From: Megaustenia siamemsis
Taxonomy: Eukaryota > Mollusca > Gastropoda > Stylommatophora > Ariophantidae
DNA: 64,000 bases
Assembly: GCA_032433765.1 (NCBI GenBank)
Contig: JAVIAB010000051.1
Span: forward strand, 78,484,244 to 78,548,243
Direction of reading: 5' to 3'
Of this stretch, positions 1 to 9,354 are shown one piece after another (position 1 is the stretch's first letter; every line of letters starts with the position of its first letter). The notes beneath the pieces are model-generated. The model did no database searches, was not told the DNA's origin, and saw only the letters and a program-made list of their open reading frames with translations. A program made the translations under genes and the position numbers.

Positions 1-175
1 CATCAACAGCAACATAATAAAGAGCTTCCAATTGTATCAAATCGCGGTAGTCCATCAACAGCAACATAATAAAGAGCTTCCAATTGTATCAAATCGCGGT
101 AGTGCATCAACAGCAACATAATAAAGAGCTTCCAATTGTATCAACTTGCAGTAATGCATCAACAACAACATAATA
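1..175. repeat. 52-bp tandem repeat, about 3.3 copies
   Basis: The unit begins catcaacagcaacataataa and recurs at 1, 53, 105 and 157, so the period is 52 bp. Copies 1 and 2 are nearly identical, copy 3 is diverged and copy 4 is cut short at about 175. The array may extend left of the window. A related unit lies in the opposite orientation at 846-907, on the other side of the IMPase fragment. Confidence 0.93.
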
Positions 176-340
176 TCGTCTTGGGTGCAAATCCCAGCAC
201 AGGTGGTGAGACTAGTTTTCTTTAAAGACGTTGTTTCTTCGTGGCTTTACCTCTGCCCACCCTCATCTATCTCTGGGGAATGAGATCAGATACCTTCTGC
301 CCGCTAAAGAACATTAGCGGTTAAAAGTCCAAAAAATAAG
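176..340. repeat. Dispersed repeat R3, empty copy
   Basis: This stretch contains gtgcaaatcccagcac, which resembles a tRNA B box. It then runs through cgtggctttacctctg and ends in gcggttaaaagtcc. The same order of blocks recurs at about 7240-7610, where SINE-1 is inserted. The copy here lacks that insertion. No coding potential was seen. It could be a decayed SINE of its own. Confidence 0.5.
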
Positions 341-436
341 TAAAAAAGGACGCCGTCTGGGAAAGATTTTCGAGCAAGTAAAAATGTATAGAAAAGTCTG
401 CCGAAGATGGGATGTGTTGCACGGAAATGCGTAGAT

Positions 437-437
<1 letters not shown>

Positions 438-488
<51 letters not shown>
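438..488. repeat. (CT)n microsatellite
   Basis: An uninterrupted CT run of about 50 bp. It lies about 60 bp upstream of the possible splice acceptor of the IMPase exon, so it could also serve as pyrimidine-rich intron sequence. The Leu-Ser ORFs over it are artefacts. Confidence 0.95.
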
Positions 489-490
<2 letters not shown>

Positions 491-545
491 GATCAGGACT
501 CAATCAGAGTAGGATTCCAGACTCTCAAATGAAGTCAGCTGTCAG

Positions 546-791
546 GTTACATTGTGGCCAAATTTCCAAATCACAAATTTATAAGAGAGGAAACGACTGC
601 TGCTACCAGTGATAAGTGTCAACTGACAGATGACTTCACCTGGATTATTGATCCCATTGATGGAACCACCAATTTTGTTCACATCATTCCTGAAGTGTCT
701 TTCTCACTTGGTGTCATGGCTGGCAACAAGCCTATTATTGGAGTAGTCTATATCCCTGTTAAAGAAGAATTATTCACAGCCATGAGAGCAG
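546..791 (+). CDS. Inositol monophosphatase exon or fragment
   Basis: Translation in the frame of position 554 gives a roughly 80-residue piece of the inositol monophosphatase family, the Mg-dependent cytosolic enzymes that release free myo-inositol. It shows [11 protein letters not shown], where the two glutamates are family metal ligands, followed by [14 protein letters not shown], the signature with the two metal-binding aspartates. The tail [18 protein letters not shown] matches the following strand region. The family's usual FIGEE reads FIREE here. The family is about 270-290 residues long, so the N-terminus and the C-terminal half with the third aspartate are absent. A CAG at 543-545 and a CAG/GTAGTG at 789-797 could be splice sites, making this one internal exon. 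The frame hits TAA at about 803-805. Repeat sequence on both sides makes a dispersed gene fragment or pseudogene equally possible. The family assignment is firm; functionality is not. Confidence 0.72.
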
Positions 792-845
792 GTAGTGGTG
801 TGTAACGTACATTCCTACCTAGTATGGTGACAGCTGTACAAAAAA

Positions 846-907
846 GAAGCTCTTTATTATGTTGTCGTTGATGCACTACCACGAGTTGATACAACCGGAA
901 GCTCTTT
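846..907 (-). repeat. Inverted copy of the 52-bp repeat unit
   Basis: The stretch contains aagctctttattatgttg, tgatgcactacc and ggaagctcttt. These are reverse complements of blocks in the array at 1-175. It is one diverged unit plus the start of a second. With the left array it brackets the IMPase fragment in inverted orientation. Confidence 0.8.
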
Positions 908-1020
908 GGCTCATCGAATGTGACGTAATGGCTTTCCTGACATTCCCATCTTTTATTGGACAAGTTGGAGTTTCTCTAGCCCCAGGCTATGGCCAGAAAA
1001 CTGTTATTTGTCCTAGTAAG

Positions 1021-1163
1021 TAAAGACTAAAGTACCCCCGTCACGCCAAGTGGCGTATAGAGAATATGGTGTTAGTGACCATACATTTGACAGACCTTCG
1101 GCACATTATTTTTTAGGTAATGTGGTCGGTATTACGCCCGTGTCGCTTTACTTTCCCAGATAA
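1021..1163 (-). mobile_element. SINE-1, 3' half only
   Basis: Matches the 3' body of SINE-1 on the minus strand: agtacccccgtcacgcc, tggtgttagtgaccata, and ggtcggtattacgcccgtg through ctttactttcccaga. The tRNA-like head is missing. A plus-strand SINE-1 tail lies about 180 bp away at 1342-1440. Confidence 0.85.
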
Positions 1164-1341
1164 GACACCAAGATACTGCAGATATTGAAGTTTACCGTGA
1201 TTTCGTGACGCAGGGCATCCATACTCACTTAACTGGGGAACGCTGCAGAATACGGAGAGGTAGATATAAACAAAGATCAGTCTCAATTCGAAATTGAGAC
1301 TGATACGACCTCTGATTATATCTGTCCTTTTATATGTCTCT

Positions 1342-1440
1342 GGCGTGATACCGACCACATCACCCAAAATGTGCCGCGGTTATAGAAAAATGTGGTCACT
1401 AACACCATATTCCCAATACGCCTAGGAAGGCGTGAAGGGA
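1342..1440 (+). mobile_element. SINE-1 3' fragment, decayed
   Basis: Carries gcgtgataccgaccacat and gtggtcactaacaccatatt on the plus strand, with point changes and small deletions relative to other copies. The head is absent. It is oriented opposite to the fragment at 1021-1163. Confidence 0.75.
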
Positions 1441-1756
1441 ACCATTACGTTTTTTTAATATGTCTACAATAGTCACTTCCGGTCAATATGGAGAATAGAC
1501 GACAAGAACCGTTGGGGCACTGTCTAAAAAAAGTTCCTTGTTGTAGTTTCCTCATATTCCAAGTCCGGCTTGCTGTCTGAGCTACTGAGTTTAGTGCTTT
1601 GTGCACACCAATAGCTGTGCTTTTCATTCGGATTTTGTTTCTATACTCAGATTGCTTATGATGAATGATGATATCGTATAACGAAGGACAGTTCAGCTGC
1701 GTTCACTTTCGGTGCCGCTTGGCCTTATGTCTTTTGGCGTGTGGTGTAGCGGCTTA
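1441..1756. other. Unassigned intergenic DNA
   Basis: No open frame with recognisable motifs and no clear repeat is seen here. Confidence 0.5.
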
Positions 1757-1905
1757 GATGGGGACAGCAGACGCCGTTCTTTGTCTGGATATTCGATGAG
1801 ATGTTAATCCGGATGATTTCACTGACACGAACGGTTGGACAATTATGGATTTTCATTCGTTTGCAGTGATACCAGGGCCTTCGACTAACTATAACTATGC
1901 CTGCA
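1757..1905. repeat. Dispersed repeat R4, copy 1
   Basis: Shares ttctttgtctgg, gatttcactgacacg, acggttgg.caattatg and tttgcagtgataccag with 3657-3790 in the same orientation and spacing. About 130 bp aligns, with frequent substitutions. No ends or TSDs are clear. Confidence 0.72.
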
Positions 1906-2144
1906 AAGTGAACTTTAAAAAAAATAATAAACAAGCTTTGAAATGAAATGTTATATAAAACGCCATGTTACTAACTATACTATCAGTAACAAATTTCAGC
2001 AATCAATTAGGCAACGTGAAGCTCGTTTAATGACTTTGGAGAAGCGGAAACATTTGAACACCAGTCTTGTTATCTGAGGCAGACAAAAGTTATTTAGTGA
2101 AGTAATCGTGAAAAGAAGAAAAACATGTTTTTGTGTGTGTGTGT

Positions 2145-2585
2145 GTTCACCAGCTTTCACCTCTGGCAAAGTTCCTAGAGACTAGAAACTAAATTTTGCT
2201 TGCTAATCCTTTTTACTATGTTAGCCGTGTGCACGGGGGTACCTCGCCGCACAGGCAGACAACTCCGATTTCGGAAGTAAAAAAAAAAGTGAAGTACCCC
2301 CGTCACGCCAAGGGGCGTATAGGGAATATGGTGTTAGTGACCTTAAGTTTTACAGACCTTCAGCACATGATTTTTGATGTAATGTGGTCGGTATTACGCC
2401 CGTGCCGCTTTACTTTCCCAGAAAAAATCCGGTACCCATTTAAGGCTGGGTGAATCTGGAAGCCGTCGGTTGGGATCGAACCCTACCTCGTGTCCTTTGT
2501 AGTTCAGTTCACTAGCCACTGACCTATCGCGGCTCCCTGATTTCGGAGGTACTCATATCTTTTACATCGATGAGTGATTGACGTT
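2145..2585. repeat. Dispersed repeat R5 interrupted by SINE-1
   Basis: The sequence reads tctggcaaagttc, cctcgccgcacaggcagac and then tttcggaggta, followed by cgatgagtgattgacgttt. The same series runs without a break at 24190-24365, and a shorter relative lies at about 19850-19945. SINE-1 (2280-2538) splits this copy exactly at a 13-bp duplication. Confidence 0.85.
2280..2538 (-). mobile_element. SINE-1, full length with 13-bp TSD
   Basis: On the minus strand it reads from gggagccgcgatagg, through the tRNA-like A and B boxes (gggttcgatcccaacc), to cgtgacgggggtacttc and an oligo-T end. The flanks are gatttcggaagta (2267-2279) and gatttcggaggta (2539-2551), a 13-bp TSD with one mismatch. An unoccupied version of the site exists at 24190-24365. 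Confidence 0.93.
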
Positions 2586-2594
2586 TTTAAACCA

Positions 2595-2737
2595 GGCCTC
2601 GCTGCTGAGACCAGGAGTGGTTGTCGCAGAGAGAAATCATAAATAAAATTCCCAGCTGATACAACTGAGATTTGAACTCACAACCTCTCTGTCTCGAGAC
2701 CGGCGTCTTGCCTCGAGACCAACCAGTCACCCAGAAA
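2595..2737 (-). mobile_element. SINE-2 (tRNA-derived), copy 1
   Basis: Read on the minus strand, this holds a tRNA-like head: a gactggttggtctcgagg block near the start, gacgccggtctcgagac, then a B-box-like gagttcaaatctc. The same head and body recur at 25960-26115. The body includes ctgcgacaaccactcc. It is clearly different from SINE-1. Confidence 0.72.
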
Positions 2738-2818
2738 AGGAAATCATGGTATAGGAGATGAAAGACAAGAGCAAAGAATAGGCAGGTCTTGTGGTTGTGT
2801 CGATTCTCGGGAGCTGTG

Positions 2819-2822
<4 letters not shown>

Positions 2823-2866
<44 letters not shown>

Positions 2867-2956
2867 AGAGAGAGGAAGCGAGAGAGAGAGAAAGGAAGCA
2901 AGAGAGAGAGAGAGAGTGAGAGAGAGGAAGCAAGAGAGAGAGAGAGAGAGAGAGAA
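2823..2956. repeat. (GA)n microsatellite, interrupted
   Basis: About 130 bp of GA repeats with scattered gaaagcaag and gtgag interruptions. ORFs of Leu-Ser repeats over it are artefacts. Confidence 0.95.
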
Positions 2957-3398
2957 TGTAACTGCTGATTACAGATATTCGTGTCAGCCTGGCTATTGCT
3001 TGAGTTCACTCAAAAACTAACGGAATACACCTATCTGTTATCCGCCATTAGAAGAATGTTAAGCGGGAGGGCATGCGTTATTTTGTGGTGTGCAGTAGAC
3101 TATAATATTTGTGCCTTTCGGACCAACATATCCGATTTTAGCAAGTGACATATTATTATTAACGGTTGCCTTTCATCTTAGTCGCTACTCACTTGGCTAG
3201 ACTATACTGATGTGTCTATTACTAGTGGCACCACGAAGAGGTGGAGTAGGATCTTGATGGTTCTGGTTTACTGATCCTGCCGCAAGTTACCGTTAGTGAT
3301 TCGTTGTCAACTTTAACTCTTTTCCTGTTAGGCGACTTGGACCCAGAGTGGTTGCACAACGCCGATAAACGAAATAGAGCGAGTGAGTGAGAGAGAAT

Positions 3399-3442
<44 letters not shown>

Positions 3443-3656
3443 ATGAAAGAGACAGGTGAGAGAGAAGAAGAAGAAGATAATACAAAAAGTAGTGTGTACA
3501 TAACAACTTTAAAAGATGAAAACTGAAAGTGTCTCTCTCTCTTCAGAAGTAAAGACATTTGATAAAACCACATGTGTTTAAAACCACATGTTTATAAAAC
3601 CACATGTGCTTAAGACATAAGAAAGCTCCCGAGTTAATTATAACAATAGAAGATGA
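2957..3656. other. Unassigned DNA with a (GA)n tract
   Basis: No gene is supported. A second GA microsatellite lies at about 3400-3440, followed by a short gaagaagaag run. At 3580-3616 a 17-bp motif (aaaccacatgtgttt and relatives) occurs three times in tandem. Confidence 0.6.
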
Positions 3657-3790
3657 TGGGGTCTACAGCTACCTTTCTTTGTTTGGGAGATGAGATATTA
3701 ATTCGAACGATTTCACTGGCACGGACGGTTGAGCAATTATGAATTTTAATTTGTTTGCAGTGATACCGGAGCCTCCCATAACCACAACCG
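3657..3790. repeat. Dispersed repeat R4, copy 2
   Basis: Same block order as 1757-1905: ggggtctacagctacc, gatttcactggcacgg, cggttgagcaattatg and tttgcagtgataccgg. Confidence 0.72.
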
Positions 3791-4344
3791 TAGAAGATAA
3801 TTGGGGAAAAAATATATTGTGCCTCACTTTTGTTTAAAAATCACATATATTATCTTTAAACTGTAATTAAATTTAGGAATTTCTAATTACATTAGAGCAA
3901 TTCCAATTTTGTTGACAATTTTAATTGAAGGAAATAAACGACGTCCATTCTAATATAAATAAGCGGTCACTGAGGGACAGAATGGAGGAGGGGAAGCCAC
4001 TCGTTTACCAGACTACAAGCTGTGAGACACGGAATAGTAATGGTGATCTAGGAACTCGTGGCCGGTACTTGGGGTAGTAATAAAAATGGGATGAGAATAA
4101 GAAAGAATTAGCGGTGATGAGAACACTAGAGTAAAGTATAAGGATGCGGCGAGAGTCTGAGCTGTGAGTTGTGGCAATAAATTATGGGTGGGAATTATAA
4201 AAAGGGGGAGATAACTAATGCAAAACATGATTGGTAATAAAAATATGCGACGTGGTCAAGATGATTAATGAAAATGGTAGAATCTGTATGCATGGTTAAA
4301 TATAAGTAATACGTTAAGTAGAAGACAATATGTATTAATGTATG
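3791..4344. other. Unassigned AT-rich DNA
   Basis: No motif-bearing reading frame or recognisable repeat is seen. Confidence 0.5.
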
Positions 4345-4576
4345 AGGACTACAAAGGACAAGAGGTCGGGTTCGATCCTGATCAACGGCTTCCGGGTTCA
4401 CCCAGCCTTAAATGGGTGCCGGATTTTTTCTGGGAAAGTAAAGCGGCACGGGCGTAATACCGACATTTTTACCCCAAAAATCATGTGTTGAAGATCTGTA
4501 AAAATAATGGTCACTAACACCATATTCCCTATACGCCACTTAGCATAAACGGGCTTTTACTTCTTTTTTTTTTTTC
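4345..4576 (+). mobile_element. SINE-1, 5'-truncated
   Basis: Starts inside the tRNA-like head at ggactacaaaggacaag, keeps the B box ggttcgatcctgatc, and runs to the 3' end with an oligo-T tail of about 12. The conserved 3' hairpin region is altered (cgccacttagcataa). Confidence 0.9.
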
Positions 4577-4867
4577 CTGCACATATACCAGTTTCAGAAG
4601 GACGTCTATGATGAGCCACTCGCTGGAACTACGGAGTTCAAGTACTGTGCTGAGATCCTCCCGTGTCATCAGATAAAAATATAACGGACACTGTTTAAGA
4701 GCAGTAGTGATGATGGCTTTAACACAACGACAAAGATCTATGAGAATTTCGTGTACATGTCTGAGTATGAAAGTAGGTATCTTTTCGAGAAGACCATACA
4801 AATAAGGAACCACACCAATCTTGGGTTGTCGGCCAGCATTTTCTTTGACCGTCGGTACATTCTATGG

Positions 4868-4945
4868 GTAGTATTATCAGCACTACGCCAATACCATCTT
4901 GTTTTCCCATAAATAAATCTCCGGTACCCATTGACAGCTCCTCTA
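4868..4945 (-). mobile_element. SINE-1 fragment, strongly decayed
   Basis: The remnant shows actacgccaataccatc, then ttttcccataaataaatc and ccggtacccattgacagc, in minus-strand SINE-1 order. Only the middle of the element remains. Confidence 0.55.
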
Positions 4946-5177
4946 CGACATTAAAATATGTCACGTGACATTATTCTTCTTTTTTTCGTTCGCGTCCAGA
5001 AGCCTTTTGTCTATCTCTGCAATATTGTTTATTCTATACACACTACTGTTTTTTTTAATTTAGTTTTTGCAGGGGCCAAAACAACTTTGACTGTAATCGG
5101 TGACGTCATTTATCTAGCAGCAGCACGGCTCATTGTTTTCACCTCAAAGTGGAATTTTAGTTCTAATCTTATACAGC

Positions 5178-5338
5178 AATTAAGGATGACGATATCCCGA
5201 GCCTACTATAGTCCACTCATTCTTACATGTACAACATTTAAGGATGACGATATCCCGAGCCTGCTATAGTTCATTCATTCTTACATGTACAACATTTAAG
5301 GATGACGATATCCCGAACCTGCTATAGACCACTCATTA
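5178..5338. repeat. 58-bp tandem repeat, about 2.8 copies
   Basis: The block taaggatgacgatatcccga recurs at 5181, 5239 and 5297 (period 58). The copies are near-identical. Confidence 0.93.
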
Positions 5339-5392
5339 GTCCCCAAAAAATGGGATAAATAGTGTAAAGAATTTTTTTATGCTGAGAACTTA

Positions 5393-5654
5393 CATACACA
5401 CACACACAAACACACGTCACACACAGACATGCGCCACACACACACACACACACAGAGCACAAGCAACACACACACGCATACACACAACCAAGAAAATGAG
5501 ATAAATGTGGGGAATTTTTCTTTATGTCGAGAAGCTTACACATACACACACACAACACAGGCGTCACATACACATATATACACACAACCCAGAAAATTGG
5601 ATTAATGATGTGAGGAATTTTTTTATGCCGACTCGGCTACACACACACACACAC

Positions 5655-5698
<44 letters not shown>

Positions 5699-5869
5699 CA
5701 CATGCGTCACACACATACACAACACAGACGTCACACATATATACACACACACAGGCACCACACACATACACACACGGCCACACACACACAACCAAGCGAA
5801 TGAGATAAATGTGAGGGATTTTTATGCCGGGAAGCTTACACACACACACACACACACACAACACAAGCG

Positions 5870-5909
<40 letters not shown>

Positions 5910-5932
5910 CACAAACACACACATTCATACAT
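5393..5932. repeat. (CA)n block with a repeated spacer
   Basis: About 540 bp of CA microsatellite. It is broken by three related spacers of the form agaaaatgagataaatgtg.ggaattttt.atgccgagaagctta, so the larger unit is a compound minisatellite of uneven length. His-Thr and Val-Cys ORFs over it are artefacts. Confidence 0.9.
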
Positions 5933-6169
5933 AGAGTATTTGGCAAAAAAATGGGCAGAGCTAAAAACGCTGATATTTAATTAAATTAGCATTGTCTGTC
6001 CCGCAAATGTGCATCCCATTTGAGAGAGTAAACGCCACCAAAAGTAATTTAAAACAAAACAACATTACATCCCTTGATAATAGAATAAACAACAATTTAT
6101 AATGCGGGTGGGGGGAAAAAAGAATACAAAGTTAAAATATGGTAATTTCACAGCTTTGGAAGGAAAGCT

Positions 6170-6820
6170 ACAATTTCCTACAATTAAATATCACAGTTGA
6201 GAGAATACATCTGGAGACAGTCCAGAGCTACAACTACCTGGGACATACTATAACCAATGATGGAAAATGGAAAATTGAAATAAACAAAAGAATAGGTATG
6301 GCAAAAAGTAATTTTAATGCCATGAAAAATATACTAACAACAAAACAAATATCACCAGGGCTGAAACTAAGAATGGCAAAATGTTACATTTTATCAATAA
6401 TCCTGTACGGTGCAGAAACATGGACATTAGACAAGAAAACAGAACAGAAAATTAAATCCTTTGAAATGTGGATTTATAGAAGAATAGGTAGAATTGGATG
6501 GAAAGAAAAGAAAACAAACGATGAAGTTTTAAAGCAACTGAAAATAAAAAGAGAACTACTAAATACAATTAAGACAAGACAAATGAAATTTTTGGGGCAT
6601 GTTAAACGACAGAACAGCCTACTAAAAGTAATATTGGAAGGAAAAATACAAGGTAAAATAGGCAGAGGCAGACCAAGACTAACATGGACGAGTAACATCA
6701 AAAGATGGACAAGACAATCTATGACAGCCTGCACCAATTAAAGCAAGAAACAGAGTAGAATGGCGATCCATGGTAGCCAACCTTCGTTGCGGAGAAGGCA
6801 CTCGATGATGATGATGATGA
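6170..6820 (+). mobile_element. LINE family B, 5'-truncated, ORF nearly intact
   Basis: Encodes the C-terminal part of an RTE-like reverse transcriptase protein, downstream of the catalytic motifs. The frame open from 6139 to 6741 gives NYLGHTITNDGKW, then LYGAETWTLDKKTEQ, FEMWIYRRIGRIGW, KFLGHVKRQNSLLKV and GRGRPRLTW. A frameshift in the terminal codons (cctgcaccaattaaagc against the usual accatcaaagc) ends the frame early. Beyond it the family's end follows: gcgatccatggtagccaacc and a (GAT)n tail. Tail and peptide order are shared by all B copies here. The family name is a working label. Confidence 0.88.
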
Positions 6821-7240
6821 TGATGGAAAAGGAAATCAACTATGTTCCAACTTTTCTAAAAACTGTAACATTCGGGGAGCGGATTGTTTACAAAGAAGTG
6901 AGTAAGTAAAAAGCAGGTAATTAAATCGAAAGAAAAGAAGGTTGTGGGAGGTTAAAAGTCTTTGGAACAAAAGATCGTCTGGGTGTTACCCAAACGTCCG
7001 GGATGAACCGATGAAGTGTGTAGGAAACACATAGTAGTACACGATATAGAGGGAAAGGTCAGCGGCAACTAATGATACTGTCAATCTAAAGCTACACATG
7101 ATGCATTAAAACAAAACAACAGGTGATGTTGTCACCTTTGCCCATGGAGACTCACAAGCAGATGCGCTCCAGCTAGTGCCACAAACACCAAAATGCGTGA
7201 TGGGATAATGTCGTTTGTATCAAGTGGTAGGATCTTTCAT
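6821..7240. other. Unassigned DNA
   Basis: No gene is seen. A short gttaaaagtc...gtctggg segment at about 6950-6985 echoes 320-360. Confidence 0.4.
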
Positions 7241-7610
7241 CTTAAAATCCGTTGTTTTGTCGTGACTTTATCTTTCTTATAGCTCAGTGGTTAGTTAACT
7301 GGACTACAAAGGACAAGAGGTAAGGTTCGATCCCAATTGACGGCTTCCGGTTTACCCAGCCTTTAATGGGTACCGGATTTTTTACTGGGAAAATAAAGCG
7401 GCACTGGCGTAATACCGACCACATTACCCCCAAAAATCATGTACTGAAGGTCTGGCAAATTTATGGTCACTAACACCATATTCCCTATACGCCACCTGGC
7501 GTGACGGGGGTACTTTACTTTTTTACTTATCTTCCTTCCCATCTGTTCAATCTCTGGGTAGTGAGATTCGACATCTAGTTCCTATTAAAGACCACTGGCA
7601 GTTAAAAGTC
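7240..7610. repeat. Dispersed repeat R3 interrupted by SINE-1
   Basis: Left part (gtcgtgactttatcttt) and right part (atctctgggtagtgagat, cactggcagttaaaagtc) join to match 225-330, which has no SINE. The SINE-1 copy at 7278-7525 is therefore an insertion into an older repeat. Confidence 0.7.
7278..7525 (+). mobile_element. SINE-1, near full length
   Basis: Starts at tatagctcagtggttag, so it lacks about 10 bp of the usual gggagccgcg start. It keeps A box, B box and the whole body. Flanks ctttatctttct (7266-7277) and cttatcttcct (7526-7536) look like a TSD with one indel and one mismatch. Confidence 0.9.
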
Positions 7611-7614
7611 TAAA

Positions 7615-8755
7615 ATTGTACGTCAAAATGGCTGCCGCCCAAGGACAATTATTAACAAAATATATTCATGCCGAAATCGGATGTACGGGTCGAAATGCAC
7701 AGATATCATAGCTGACAGTAAAATAGCGACACAACGCCCACTCAACGGGTGAGCACAAAAGGAGAAGAAGAAGAAGAAGCCGGAATTGTTTTGTCTGTAG
7801 CGAGTTTACTTACCACAGTTGAGCCACCGGGACTTAACCACATGCTCAACCTATCCATGTGATTTGTAAAGCTTGGTAGAGAAGGTAGTTCCCTATTGTT
7901 ATGAAAGTTGAATGCAGGTGTACAATGGAACATGATTTCATATAGTTTTTAGCTCAGACATATTATGCTAAACATTTGCCATTTTGTTCATGTTTTCAAC
8001 AATAGACAAACATATACTGCAGTATTATTCTATTTTTTAAGGGGGAAAAGGGGGGGGGGGGTCGGAATTTGTTGAGTGGCTGAGAATAAAAGCAGCATGT
8101 TCGTGGCAATCATCGTGTTGCGTGCAGGTATTTTGGTAATTTTATAATTTATTTCGCTCTCTCCCTGTCTCTCACACAGACACGTTCACGCACCAACACA
8201 CACACACATATGTAAGAAAATAAAAACCTGGACCATGGCGAGAATCGAACCAGCTGTGCTTAGCGTGGTAACAGTTTCTCATTATCATATTTAACAATTT
8301 GTATCTGTTTAAAAGTCCCCCGACTATAGTTTGATCAAGAACAGCTTGGTCTTGTCGCTACCTTAACCAGATTCGTCACTTAAATACTTCAATGTTCATT
8401 TTACTTTTAAATTTGTGCGATACTATGGATCAAAACAACCCTCTAGAGCTAATGAATTTGCAATTTAACTTAGAAAAAGGCAAATTTCACAGATTGTAAC
8501 AGGAATCAATTTAAAGTCTCTAAATTAAAACACATAGTTTATGGGGTTAGTAGTTTCAAATCTTTAATTATAGTCTGGTAGTTGAAAGTTCATTGTTTTA
8601 GTAATTCTGCTGTGAACAAAAACGCTTGTGTTGTGTTTTGTATACGTTTCATTCCACTGTGTACTTTGTTTCGTAAGCACAGTTTAATTTAAACTAGACC
8701 GGAAACGGAAATGACATTTTTTGATTCATTCAAATTGTTAACTCTGTTTTATTGT
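7615..8755. other. Unassigned DNA with short motifs
   Basis: No gene is supported. It contains (GAA)n at 7757-7780, a G-run at 8041-8062, (CA)n at about 8200, and a minus-strand tRNA-like block at 8224-8285 (gcgagaatcgaaccagctg). That block is echoed at 11355-11440. Confidence 0.5.
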
Positions 8756-8759
8756 AATC

Positions 8760-9050
8760 ACCTTTGAAGCCTTGAATGTTTCATATGTGTGCACATTAAT
8801 ATTTAATCATTTTTTAAGCTTTGAGTGTTTCAAATGTGTGTACATTAATATTTAATCATTCTAGAAGCCTTGAGTGTTTCAAATGTGTGTACATTAATAT
8901 GTAATCATATTTGAACCTTTGAGTGTTTCAAATGTGTGCAGATTAATATTTAATTTTTTTGAAGACTTGAGTTTTTCAAATGTGTGTACATTAATATTTA
9001 ATCATTTTAGAAGTCTTGAACGTTTCAAATGTATGCTCATTAATATTTTC
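8760..9050. repeat. 49-bp tandem repeat, 6 copies
   Basis: The core tttcaaatgtgtgtacatt recurs with cattaat at 8794, 8843, 8892, 8941, 8989 and 9038, giving a 48-49 bp period. The copies differ by 10-20 percent, so the array is fairly old. Confidence 0.92.
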
Positions 9051-9354
9051 AAACTCTTACAAAAATATAATTTAAAGCGAAAACAGTTTTTTTTACCTTT
9101 TCTTTTACTACTACAATTAAAAAAAAAACGCATCAAAGTAACATAAAGCAGTGATTTGTATTGTCAGAGGCAGTAATGAAGGTCTGATACAAACTTTTCA
9201 AAGTAAAAGCCGGTTCTTGCCTTCAATAATTGACATGGAAAACACAAAAAGACGATTTGAATTGTCAATATGAAAAGACTCACACTGGAAAAGAAAGACA
9301 ATTGAAGAAATGAAAATTATAATGAAACCAATTAAGTAGAATAAATAACAACTA

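Noticed and set aside
412..612. Leu/Ser-rich ORFs over (CT)n runs, also at 2587-3009, 3222-3573 and 47768-48318
   Set aside because: They are simple translations of dinucleotide repeats, with no motif and no support.
5322..5984. His/Thr and Val/Cys ORFs
   Set aside because: They are reading frames of a (CA)n block on both strands.
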